A DNA stretch of 64,000 bases, from NCBI RefSeq assembly GCF_018294505.1, contig NC_057801.1, positions 196,154,477 to 196,218,476 on the forward strand. Reading direction: 5' to 3'. Below, piece by piece: positions 45,216-54,822 of this stretch; position 1 is the first letter of the stretch; every line of letters begins with the position of its first letter. A program made the translations under genes and the position numbers. The DNA is from Triticum aestivum (Eukaryota; Streptophyta; Magnoliopsida; Poales; Poaceae). The notes beneath the pieces are model-generated. The model was not told the origin of the DNA and did not search any database. It saw only the letters and a list, made by a program, of their open reading frames with translations.

Positions 45216-45531
45216 GATTGGCTTAGTTGGGTTTTTTAGGATGAGTAATGCTACACCTACATAATCCCAGTTACGTAATTAACTTAATGTGAAACATGTG
45301 AGCTGTTGATTGTAGATTGGGGGGAGGGAGGGGCCCACCACCATGAAAATCAGGGGAGGAGAGAGAGAGGCAATTTACGTTAACCCTTTTGTAGGTTCCC
45401 GTAGATGTAGAAAGATGTGAAATGCGTGAATGTGTAGTGGACATACTATTGGAGTGCCTAAGATAAATTGTGTATGTATAGACCCTATGTGTGTATTTTA
45501 CTTCACATGTTAGATTTGTCTCGGTTCAATA
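45216..45531. other. Intergenic sequence, no gene seen
   Basis: AT-rich sequence with a MITE-like opening (GAGTAATGCTACACCTACA near 45245) but no clear second terminus. Confidence 0.4.
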
Positions 45532-45726
45532 GAAAGCAGTGTTGGTGATGATGGTGTGCCTGTCATCCTGCAATATAGGCCGTCCGATCTATATCTAACA
45601 GATAGGAAGGAAACTATGACAATTTACCCGCACTCCTCTCCACATTTGCAGATAAGGCTTTCCCTCGTTCATCCTTTTCTCCCGCAAGATCTTGATCTTC
45701 CGTGCAACACACGGGCATCTTGCTAG
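45532..45726 (+). mobile_element. Helitron 3' end (5'-truncated)
   Basis: It ends with a small hairpin, CCGTG-CAACA-CACGG, followed 11 bases on by CTAG and then a host T, which is the standard Helitron 3' terminus (CTRR before T). The body (TTGGTGATGATGG, CATCCTGCAATATAGG) matches the inverted copy at 52673-52934. No typical 5' TC end is seen here. Confidence 0.7.
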
Positions 45727-46685
45727 TACTCCTACAATATGTATATTATTATGAAAGTTCATATACACCGGACGAGATTAATGCAAACACGACAGATTTT
45801 TATTACATTTCGAACTTTTATAGGACAGAAAAATAAAAGAAACCCGACCCTAAACCTATTCTACGGCGGTGGCCGACGTCCTCCATCTGCAATCTCTATG
45901 TACGGGGGCGGGGTTCAAGACCCGTGAAGTGAAGGTGCGGTCTCCGGCGAAGAAGAGTAGAACACGGGATATGGACCGGCCAGTTGGCACACCTTGCCCT
46001 GCGGCCTCCCATGCCCTACTCATCCTCGGAGGAGTCCCCGACCTCGGCGGTGCCGGAAGTTGGATGGTGGCAAGTAGGACGCGTGGCTGACGGTGCTCCC
46101 GTCGTCAGCCGCCAGCGTGGCCACCACTTGTGTGGTCGCGTCCGCGTCCGGCTACACCGCTATCACGTCGCGAGAGGCGACTTGAGCGAGGGCGGCGACC
46201 TCGAGCTTCATCCCCGAAGACAAGCTCTCCTCAGAGTGTTCGCACTTGCAGTCATGGCGGATGTGGTGCCAGATAGGAGGACGATGCGCTATGGTGTGGA
46301 GGTTAGTTGGGCATTGTCGCTTTAAGTAGCGCATTCCTGTGAGGCCAAGCGTCCGGGTGCGTCATTAAGTCCCCGGAGTTGGTTCCTCGGGCACCGGGCC
46401 TCTTAACGACGACATACGAACGGACGACATGAATGCGGGCAGCTGGCGCCGGCTGGGAACGCACCGCGCAAGGGAGCGCGGGACAAGGGTTTTGGTGTGC
46501 CAGGGTAGTCAGCTACGGTCGTGGAAACATTGGAGATGCCCTTTGCTCACATGCGATCCCCGCATGTCATTGAAAAAGCAAGACGACCCGGCATGGTCTT
46601 AGGTCCTGAGGATGCAGTTGGCCACGCTACACCACTCCGCAAACGCGTCGCGGCGCCCCGTGCATCCTCGACGAGCCGGGTGTTG
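45727..46685. other. GC-rich stretch with short unassigned ORFs
   Basis: Short ORFs on both strands overlap here (for example 45984-46325 plus and 46152-46334 minus). None shows a domain I recognise and none is clearly favoured, so I do not call a gene. Confidence 0.4.
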
Positions 46686-46917
46686 GGGTATGTTCGGATT
46701 GTGGCCAAAGTGCACCTTACCAAAATTTTGGTCATGACCCAAAGATTGGTCTTTGTATGGATGGTTGCCATTTTTTTGGCATGCCAATGAACTCTAGCCA
46801 ACTCCAGTTCATTTTTCTTGCCAATGTCGGCCAAATCATGGGCAACCAATACCTCAACCAAAATTTTGGCTACCCAATGCTTTGATGGGGCAACCTTGGG
46901 CACAAACCAAACATATT
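46686..46917. mobile_element. MITE-like inverted repeat
   Basis: The left end TATGTTCGGATTGTGGCCAA and the reverse complement of the right end (TATGTTTGGTTTGTGCCCAA) match with few differences, and both are followed by ACCAAAATTTTGG-like sequence. The size (about 230 bp) and lack of coding fit a MITE. I see no clear target duplication, so the superfamily is left open. Confidence 0.5.
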
Positions 46918-47862
46918 GTTGGTCGTGCCACAACACTAACGCCACCCTCAGCACACTAAAACCGACCGTGTCTAGCGACGATATGAGCGTGTCGCTCACC
47001 GCGGTCGCCGTGTCTAGAGGCGATGCTGGAGCTACGCCCCATTGTTGGCCCCAACGACCCACATGAACGGTTGTCAGTGGCGAGTAGGTCATGGGCCAAG
47101 TCCTCCATTGGACTAGTATGCGCTACGTCGTCCTGACGGGTGTGCCCCACATGTCGGTTTCCCTGTTTTCCCCGCCATATTCGAGCATCAATGCTCCGCG
47201 TTACGCATTAGGCCTTTCACTATGTAGGCCAAGCGAGACAACTTATTGTTTATTTGAGCCGTTCAAGTATAATCATGTGGCGTTTGCTTATTTCTCATTC
47301 CTCTCCAACCCTCTTCTCCATCAATCATGGCGCCCTCCAATCAAGTCCATCCCCCCGCATGCCTCATTTGAACATTCCGCCGAGTATCATTCGCATGTAC
47401 CCACCCTAGTCCTCTTTCAATCGATCTCCAGACCCCGAGATGAAATCGAGAGAGAACGAGTGGGGGCACGTGATACCTAAGGCGGATTCAAAATTTTGAA
47501 CCGGTGATCATAGCATCTACAAATCATATATAAAGGGTATTCAATGTTCGTTTCGTTTTTGAACGTACAAATATCCCTCCTATCCTTTCTAGTTTACATA
47601 TAAGTTTTATGTGTAGTCAAAGTATCTCTACTTTGATAAAAAAGGTATCACCATTCAACAACACGCCCAATCAATATTGTTAGATTCATACGTACTCCTA
47701 GATTTGTACTCGAGATGGTTTCCAATTTGTTTTCAACCACATGAATGTGCTTGTTCTCGCGCATGCTCTTCCTACTAGGATTTCGCCACGTATAGCCAGT
47801 CCAATAGTAACTTTTTAAGCTCCCTGTCCAATAGTACACGTGGAGTACTGACAACATATGTA
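46918..47862. other. Intergenic sequence, no gene supported
   Basis: Several short ORFs occur on both strands without recognisable domains; nothing else stands out. Confidence 0.4.
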
Positions 47863-48387
47863 CTCCCTCCTTCCATTTATATAGGGCCTATGTGGAGGAG
47901 AGAGATGTGGAAAAGTAAGTGGAGTGAGCTCTGATGCAGGAGCCTTATCTATATACACATTCCTAGTTAAATACTAGTACAATAAATATGAAGAAAGAGA
48001 TGGAGAGGCGATGGCAAAAAGTACTAATACAATAGCCAATCTTATATATATTTTTGCGGGAAATAGCCAACCTTATAGCCCACACTACCGTATGAGTGCA
48101 TATAATAGATGATGGCTATAGATGACATGGCAGTCCCTCATAGCCATCGACTGGCTATATTATTAACCATGCTCTAATGCGTTTTTAAAACCACACTTGA
48201 CTATTGACAAGATTAATAGTACATGAGATGTATAATGTGAAAATTATATCATTGGAAACTCTTTTCACATATGAATTTGACCATATGCTTTGTGTAAGTT
48301 GCATGTCCTATATTATTACTCTAACATTTGGTCAAAGTTAGCCTCGAAAAACGCATTAGGCCCTGTATAGTAAATGGAAGGAGGGAG
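47863..48387. mobile_element. Stowaway (Tc1/Mariner-type) MITE, 525 bp
   Basis: The ends CTCCCTCCTTCCATTTA and TAAATGGAAGGAGGGAG are inverted repeats extending into the shared AGGGCCT block, and both flanks are TA (47861-47862, 48388-48389). CTCCCTCC ends with TA duplication are diagnostic of Stowaway elements. A further repeat (GGCTATAGATGACATGG, GACTGGCTATATTATTAACCATG; about 48030-48180) inside it may be a nested Tourist-like MITE. Confidence 0.88.
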
Positions 48388-48534
48388 TAGTAGTGGAAGT
48401 GGATCCTCTGACGTAGGTATCCCAGCCTTACCCTCCCTTTCGGTCACTTATTGACGGACCCCATGCTTACTAGGCCCTGTATGTCAGTTACTCAATGGGT
48501 TCAGCCACGTCAGGGGATCCTCATTCGTAGTATA

Positions 48535-48574
48535 CTCCCTCTGTTTTTATTTACTCCGCATAAAACAGAGGGAG
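48535..48574. repeat. 40-bp Stowaway-type hairpin
   Basis: CTCCCTCTGTTTT and AAAACAGAGGGAG face each other across 14 bases. It is probably a deletion relic of a Stowaway element; TA flanks only the left side. Confidence 0.55.
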
Positions 48575-48589
48575 TGGTAGTATAATAAA

Positions 48590-48760
48590 TGACGCAGGCG
48601 GGGGAGGGGGGGGGACGCCGGTTTGCTCTCAACTGCGGTCCCACAAGCGAGCGAAAATGCAAGACGAAGCTTGTTCCATTCAGTGAGCGACATGGAGGGT
48701 CCAATGTGCCGGGCTGCAACGCGAACGCGACAAGAGCAATGTACAGTCAAGACCGATTGA
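48590..48760. repeat. Diverged local repeat, unit 2 (left part)
   Basis: Contains GCGGTCCCACAAGCGAGC and GCGAACGCGACAAGAGCAATG, counterparts of modules at 44950-45060. It lies immediately upstream of the pseudogene at 48913. Confidence 0.5.
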
Positions 48761-48912
48761 CCGGTCATCACCGGAACCACTATTCACACCAGAACCTTCG
48801 CTGCTCGGCCTACGCCAGCCACTGCCCTAAAACCACACCTAATCTCTTGCCCATTCCCCCACCTTTCGATCCCCTAGCCCGCATCAAGCGTCCCCTAGTT
48901 CACCGGAAAGCC

Positions 48913-49742
48913 ATGGTGCACTGCAAGATCACTTACTACAAGATGCTGACGCCGGAGCGCCGTGCAGAAATCGCGGTGGCGGTCGGCGCCACAGACCTCT
49001 GTTCCCAAGCTTGCTTTGCAGCGGGCCAATCCCCGAGTTCTCTGGAGCCAAGCTACGAGGAGGAGGAAGTCGATACAATGTTCATGGCGGAGGTCACGGC
49101 GCAGAAGGCCCCCGATGGGTATGAGACGATGGACGTCGACTTCGTGCCGGCGTCCGAGTCCCCCATGGTGCAGGCGGACCAGCGGTTCAACATGGCGATA
49201 CTAAAGGAGGACCGGGAGGCAGAGGCTCAACTCGATGCGGAGCGTGCGCATGCCGCTGCCATCGAGGCTCTCGTGTAGGCGGGACCGGATGTCGTGGATG
49301 TGAACCAGGCGGCGGAGGCTCAACTTGAGGCGGAGCGTGCGGATGCCGATGCCATCGAGGCCCTCCTGCAGGCTGAACCAGGCGTCCTGGACATGAACCG
49401 GGCAGCAGAGGCTCGACTTGATGCAGAGCACGTGGATGCCGCTCTCATTGACACCCTCCTGTAGGCGGAACCGGATGTCCTGGACTTGAACCAGGTGGCG
49501 GAGGCTCGACTCGACATGGAGCGCGCGGATGCCGCTGCCATCGAGACCCTCCTGCAGGCGGAACCGGACGTCCTCGACTTGAACTGGGTTGTGCTCTCAT
49601 CTGTGCAGAGCGCCCACACGCTCCGCTTGAACGAGTAGCTGGAGGCAGAGGACAAAAACAGTGCGGAGACACACGTCGGCAGCTACTGCTGGTTCGCGCG
49701 GCAGCCAAAGACGACGAGGCCGTCTCTTTTCATGAGCAGTGA
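48913..49742 (+). pseudogene. Tandem-repeat protein gene with in-repeat stop codons
   Basis: I do not recognise the family. From MVHCKITYYKMLTPERRAEI the frame has a short globular-looking N-terminus, then an acidic region (YEEEEVDTMFM). Four 31-residue repeats follow (93 bp each, 49219-49590) of the type AEARLDAERADAAAIEALLQ followed by AEPDVLDLNQV. The repeats are charged and alanine-rich, probably helical. TAG stops at 49276-49278 and 49462-49464 fall at the same codon of repeats 1 and 3, where repeats 2 and 4 have CAG. A third TAG is near 49636, in a context fitting CAG. A likely frameshift near the end would restore a terminus ending DDEAVSFHEQ at 49740-49742. The start at 48913 (context GCCATGG) is favoured over the open frame from 48589, which crosses a local repeat. 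As it stands, translation would stop after about 121 residues. Confidence 0.65.
49219..49590 (+). repeat. 93-bp coding tandem repeat, 4 units
   Basis: Units begin at 49219, 49312, 49405 and 49498, with a period of exactly 93 bp, which preserves the reading frame. A partial fifth unit may follow to about 49640. Confidence 0.9.
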
Positions 49743-50029
49743 TAGTCTTTCTTTATGTTGTTGTTTTTATGGATCTTTTGTTGTGTAAAAACATATATTT
49801 GTTATGCAAGTCGCCTGACTTGGGTCAGTCTACCATTTCAGGTGGTTGGATGAATACCCTACGTCTCCTAACCCTTCTTTCCTTCTTCCTCACCTCTTAT
49901 ACTTCCCCAACAGACCACCGCATGGGTCGTACTGATACTCCCCAACATGCGGTTGGATAAACATACTCTATGAACGAAAATTATGTGTCAGCGATAGGAT
50001 GGCTGAGTTTGGTTTGTTCACATGCGATA

Positions 50030-50340
50030 GCACGTGTTCGTGAGGGTGCATTCCCTTGGTTGGGTTTGCAGCGTGCAGGAGCGACTATGTGAGGGTGCGG
50101 TGCGACCGCGGCGTGCAGGAGCGACCGTGTGAGGGTGCGGTGCGACCGCGACAGTCGTGCACAAGTGTACCTCCTTCTCATTTTGAAAACTTTAGGAAAG
50201 CTTGGCAAAAATGTGTGGCGAAGTTTGGCAATGCAAGGCCTAGACCCAAACAGGATAAGTACGTACGTACTAGGAGTACTAGTGTTAAAAAATAAAGGCG
50301 GGATTTTCCTTCGCGGGATTTAATCGATACAAATCCTTGT
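50030..50340. repeat. 44-bp direct repeat within diverged local repeat unit 2 (right part)
   Basis: GCGTGCAGGAGCGACTATGT and the following GAGGGTGCGGTGCGACCGCG occur twice in tandem (about 50070-50155). Downstream (50297-50335) AAGGCGGGATTTTCCTTCGC and ATCGATACAAATCC match modules at 45130-45210 and 51780-51830. Confidence 0.6.
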
Positions 50341-51239
50341 TTCACGTGTCAATTAATGCGTATTTTTTCTCCAAAGACCAAAGAGCTAACCATCTCACTC
50401 CTCATCGCTTGATTAATGCAGTTCCATGCAAACCAACCTTCTCACTTCCGCATGCATGCAGGGGATATTAATGTCCTTGGTTGCTAGTATTGGCAAACCC
50501 CATCAATTTTGCCTCGATTAGTGTTAGTGGCCCTTTGCAAATTGTAATTTTGATATACTGGCCTTGTGTACAAAAAAATGGAGGTAGTAACTATATTTGA
50601 CTTCCTTCCCCATTGCGGTGATGTTGACGATATCTTTTTTGTTGTGGTTTGGCGAAGTGCGTTCGAAGGAGAACACCATTGAGGGAGACCACGGTAAGTC
50701 GTTCGCAAGTGCCGCCTGCAAGCTAAGACAACTTCCTTATTTGCATCCAGGAAGTCCGTTGAACCAAAGGACTAGTACTACTAGGAGTACACAATAGCGT
50801 CGTTCGTCCAACTTAGTGCGGTGAGATGGTTTCTCGAAGAAGACGATGGAGAAGCGGAGTCAGCGAAGAGTGAATGATGGTTGCTTTGTCCGTTCTTTTG
50901 TGATTTGAAGCCTCACTGCTTTGTGATTTGTGACAGAAGGGACAGGAGAGTAGACTCTATGCTCTATACTGTACTACATGCGTCCAAGCATGGGAGAAAG
51001 AGGAGAGACGTTGCATTTTTCTATTCCTTCAATCAATCAATCAGGGAGCTTCGGTTCCATCTTTTTGGCTTTCGCAACACCGTCCACAATGGATCCCACG
51101 GTGCCAAAAGCTATTTTCACATTTGGCTACACATTGTGGATGCCCTTAACCGTACCACTTGGTTTTGCTCATGTGTGCTATCTATGCAAAATCTCAATTA
51201 TATTGATCTAAAAAATTATAGAATAAAGATTAGTAAAAA
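50341..51239. other. Intergenic sequence, no gene supported
   Basis: 50855-50925 (GAATGATGGTTGCTT..TTTGTGATTTG) resembles 51425-51540, which adds to the local duplication pattern. The open frame at 50881-51435 crosses these repeats and shows no domain. Confidence 0.4.
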
Positions 51240-51840
51240 GGAGGTGATTTTGCCGCGTGGATGGCGGGGGAGGATTCTTATTTTTAGAGGACATTTTCCT
51301 GGCGGTTTGCTAACATGCGGTCCCACGTGTCAGTGCTTTACCAAGCCGATCCGCGTCCCATATGAGGCAGAACAATGGCAAAAGCAACACGTGGTTAAGT
51401 TGAAGAAGATGAGAGAGAAGCAGATTCAACAATGAGTGAAATGATGGTTGCTTCGTCCCTCCAACTTCTTTTTTTAGCATTATTACTTCGTCCCTCCAAC
51501 TTAACTGCGGGAAACGTGCAGCTTTGTGATTTGATGCCTCATTGCTCATTACTACGCCCGCACCATGACTGGGGTGCTTCACCCCGGCTGCTCTGCACTG
51601 TATTCCGGTATGGCACGTGGACCCGGTAGCTTGATGTCCCACATGTTGGCAAAAGGGAGTAGAGGATTTATGAAAGCAAGCGCTCCACTCTTACGACGGA
51701 GGAGTACACGACATGACGGCCTAGTGAACTGTCACTTGTACTGTATAGTACTATAGTTTTGCTGTTTCGCATGATCCATCGATACAAACCCGATTAAACA
51801 GGAAAGAGCGGGATTTTTCCGGCGCGGTAGATGATACTGG
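51240..51840. repeat. Diverged local repeat, unit 3
   Basis: Contains GGCGGGGGAGGATTCTTATT, ATGCGGTCCCACGTGTCAGTG, GATCCATCGATACAAACCCG and AGAGCGGGATTTTTCCGGCGC in the same order as unit 1, with a longer insert between the second and third modules. Confidence 0.6.
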
Positions 51841-52359
51841 CCATATCATATCTAGTAAAACTGAATAATTATAAACTGAATAATTTTAATGGATGGAAAC
51901 TGAATAATTATAAGTAACAATATCATATCTAGTAAAACTAAAAACACATATGATTTATTGTGTTAGAGTGTAGTAGTAGTGTTGTATTGCATAGTTGTTA
52001 GATGTAACATGCGAGAACGTGTAGAGATGTAGTTTTGGAGGGCCTACAGAGAGAAAAGCGTAATACAGTCACCAAACTTCAGAATAAGCTGATTACGATC
52101 ACTATATATGTATTGCGGTGATTATACGATCACTTGCTCACGGTTCAGCATCGAATTGCACTCTGTTGACCGGCCAAATAGTCTGCGTGGCGCCATGTAG
52201 ACTAGTTAAATTGACCACGTTCCTTGTGGGTCCCACATATCAGTTCGCATAGGGAAAAGGTCAGATAAACACAAATTTACGCAGGCGTGACAAGACTCCA
52301 ACCCGTGCACGGGAATCACCTGGTTGTGTATGTGTCTGTCAGGGCCTGATGTGTGCGCA
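51841..52359. other. Intergenic sequence, no gene seen
   Basis: AT-rich with a short local direct repeat (CTGAATAATTATAA and TATCATATCTAGTAAAACT each occur twice, 51845-51945). Confidence 0.5.
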
Positions 52360-52530
52360 TGCACGTGTAGGTTGAGCACTTGAGCGTGAGAGTGCGCATG
52401 CATGCGTGTGTGCGTGTGAGTGTTGCGTGCGTGCGTGGCTGCGTGTGTACGTGTGAGTGTTGCGTGCGTGCGTGGGTGCATGTGTTTGTGTGAGTGTTGT
52501 GTGGATGCAGTTGGTGTGCATGCGTGCATG
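52360..52530. repeat. GT-rich minisatellite
   Basis: Irregular units of GTGCGTGTGAGTGTTGCGTG repeat across this stretch. The apparent His/Thr-rich ORFs on the minus strand are a by-product. Confidence 0.85.
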
Positions 52531-52672
52531 TGTGTATAATCACCACACCAGCTCATGTGTGTTAAAACAAACGGCTCAGCATACCAATACAAGGCCACCT
52601 TGTCCGCTGTGCCCGCAGTCATGACTTCGAACCATCGTCCAAATATTTTTTTGTCGTTTGTTTTCATTCTTA

Positions 52673-52934
52673 CTAGGAAGATGCATGTGCATTGCACGTA
52701 ACATCAAGATGCATTTGTATGACTAATTTATCTTGTAAGAGAAAAGGATGAAAAGGGAAGGACTTATTTGCAAATGTGGAGAGGTGTGTGGGTACCTTTT
52801 TGCAAAATTGACATAGTTTCTTTCCTATCCGTCAGATATAAATCGGACGACCTATATTGCAGGATGGCAGGCAGACCATCATCACCAACTCTGTTTTTTA
52901 TAAGTGTATTTTATGTATTTTATAAGAGTGTAGA
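52673..52934 (-). mobile_element. Short non-autonomous Helitron, 262 bp
   Basis: On the minus strand it starts TCTACACTCTTATAAAA after a host A and ends with a hairpin (GTGCAATGCAC) then CTTCCTAG before a host T. TC start, CTAG end and insertion between A and T are Helitron hallmarks, with no target duplication. Its body matches 45532-45726 inverted. It is far too short to encode a Rep-helicase. Confidence 0.75.
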
Positions 52935-54822
52935 TGTAGAGTAGATACCAGTAGATAGGTGGTCACGATGGTAGTGAGATAATGTGATGCAACACTAGAG
53001 GTGCCACGTGGAGCGTTTAACTGGTCAACTAGTCATGTCATGAGCAAATACAGAGTTGTATGGTGAGCTCGTGACTGTATAATAACCACTAAACGTAAAT
53101 GGTGCCCGTAATGAGTGGATTATGAGGTCCAATGTACGTATCGTGCTTTCGCTTCAAATACAATGATCGTCATTGCATATATCACGAGAGAAAGATGAAA
53201 CATGTGTGAATTTTCTAGGGGCTTACTTCTAAAGGACCTGGAGATAGTTTTGTGTGCGTACATGAAAGGGGCGTATAGGGGGGGTATGCGACGGAGAGAG
53301 AGATGCTCTTCGTTTCTCTTTATTATGACTAACTTTGTATATAGTATAAAAATATACAAATTCACAATGCAGAATAAATATCATTGTGGGCACCATGCAA
53401 TGCAAATTGGCGTTCGTACTCCTCCATATAACTTTGTAATATTGTATATATGTAGAAACTCTAAAATAATTTTTTGTCCACACTTTATTCGAAAGGAATG
53501 TTGTACGCGAAATAAACGTGAAGAGAGGGCTTTTTAGATCAGTGGAGTACGTGATGTAACATATGTGAATGTGTAGTTGATGCATTTGGCGGGGCCTAGA
53601 GAGGTATGTGTGTGTATTACGTATTCGAGAGAGGCATGGATAGAGGGGCCGACGGGGGGCGTGGGAGAGATAGCACGAGAAATGAGAGTGGTCTAGAGAG
53701 AGACAAATATGACATCACAACGAGAGATTCCATTCCCTTGAGTGTGTATATGCAAGGGGGGAGGGAATAGAGGCACCAGGAGAAATTTTTTTGTGTGTGT
53801 GGTGTTTATGTTGGTATGTGTGGGTGTGAGAAGATAATGAGACGTGGGGGCAGAGGGTGTGTCACCGCGTGAGGTCCGGTGGTTCGAGATGAGGCCCTTC
53901 GTTCGGTTCCGTCCTGCGCCACATTGGTCGGCCCATGACGCATTTAGGAAGACCCATGGATGACTAGTCGTACAAGACGAAGATAGCAGAATTGTTAAGG
54001 ACTCTGTGTCCACTGACAAAGCCGGCTAGAATTTATAACCCTAGGTTCTCGGACTAAGGTAACCCCTTTATCTCTGATATTACTATTCATCCAACCTAAC
54101 TTTAAGGGGCATCCTACAGAATGCTCTGCTAGAATCATACTCGTCGATTAGGAAGAGAGGTGTGAGACAATGCATGAGAGACAGGCCTAAAGATAATGTG
54201 CGTACATGAGACACGTAGGCAAGTCCATGTATATAGTAAGGGTCGATGGGCATTGTGCGTGTGTATGTTTGCGAGAGGAAGAGTGCTTGTGATAAAGGTT
54301 AGTGAAAATAGTTGTAAATGGTTACGAAAGGGAGGGAGGGTTATATCTAGAGCATGTATGCGAGAAAGATACCTCGGGAGAGAGTGTGTGAGCATATGTG
54401 AGAGACCACCGATGTAGAGTGAAACTACATGTAAAAGACTATTGTACACATTGATTAAACATATAAATTGTATCCAAATATTAGGATGGGATCATGATAT
54501 TTGCAATTCGCGTAAGGAGCGGTCATTGATCCATCAGACATCTAGATTCTATCGAATTTGAGCATGTCTAAGTTATTATTCGACACAATTGATCCACATA
54601 GTTAGTATTTTGAACTCCAGACAATGCATCGCTTTAGCAATCGAATATAAACGTGAGTATAGTTCATGTTGTGTGTGTAAAGCACATTATACATACGAAA
54701 GTTACACAATGAACATTATAAATAGCTACCTATGAACTAGCATACATTTGAATTCAACTTAAGGTGGTTTAAAAAAATCAAATTAAACATGAGGTCCATT
54801 CAATTATTTGAATTTGATATCA
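52935..54822. other. Intergenic sequence, no gene supported
   Basis: Low-complexity AT- and GT/GA-biased DNA with scattered short ORFs. 53860-54120 (GCGTGAGGTCCGGTGG, TTATAACCCTAGGTTCT) has the look of an old LTR fragment, but I find no ends. Confidence 0.4.

Noticed and set aside
46547..47092. 181-codon minus-strand ORF
   Set aside because: It crosses a MITE-like inverted repeat and has no recognisable domain or supporting signals.
50881..51435. 184-codon plus-strand ORF
   Set aside because: It crosses local repeat modules that also occur in non-coding settings and has no domain.
52206..52697. His/Thr-rich minus-strand ORF
   Set aside because: Produced by the GT-rich minisatellite.
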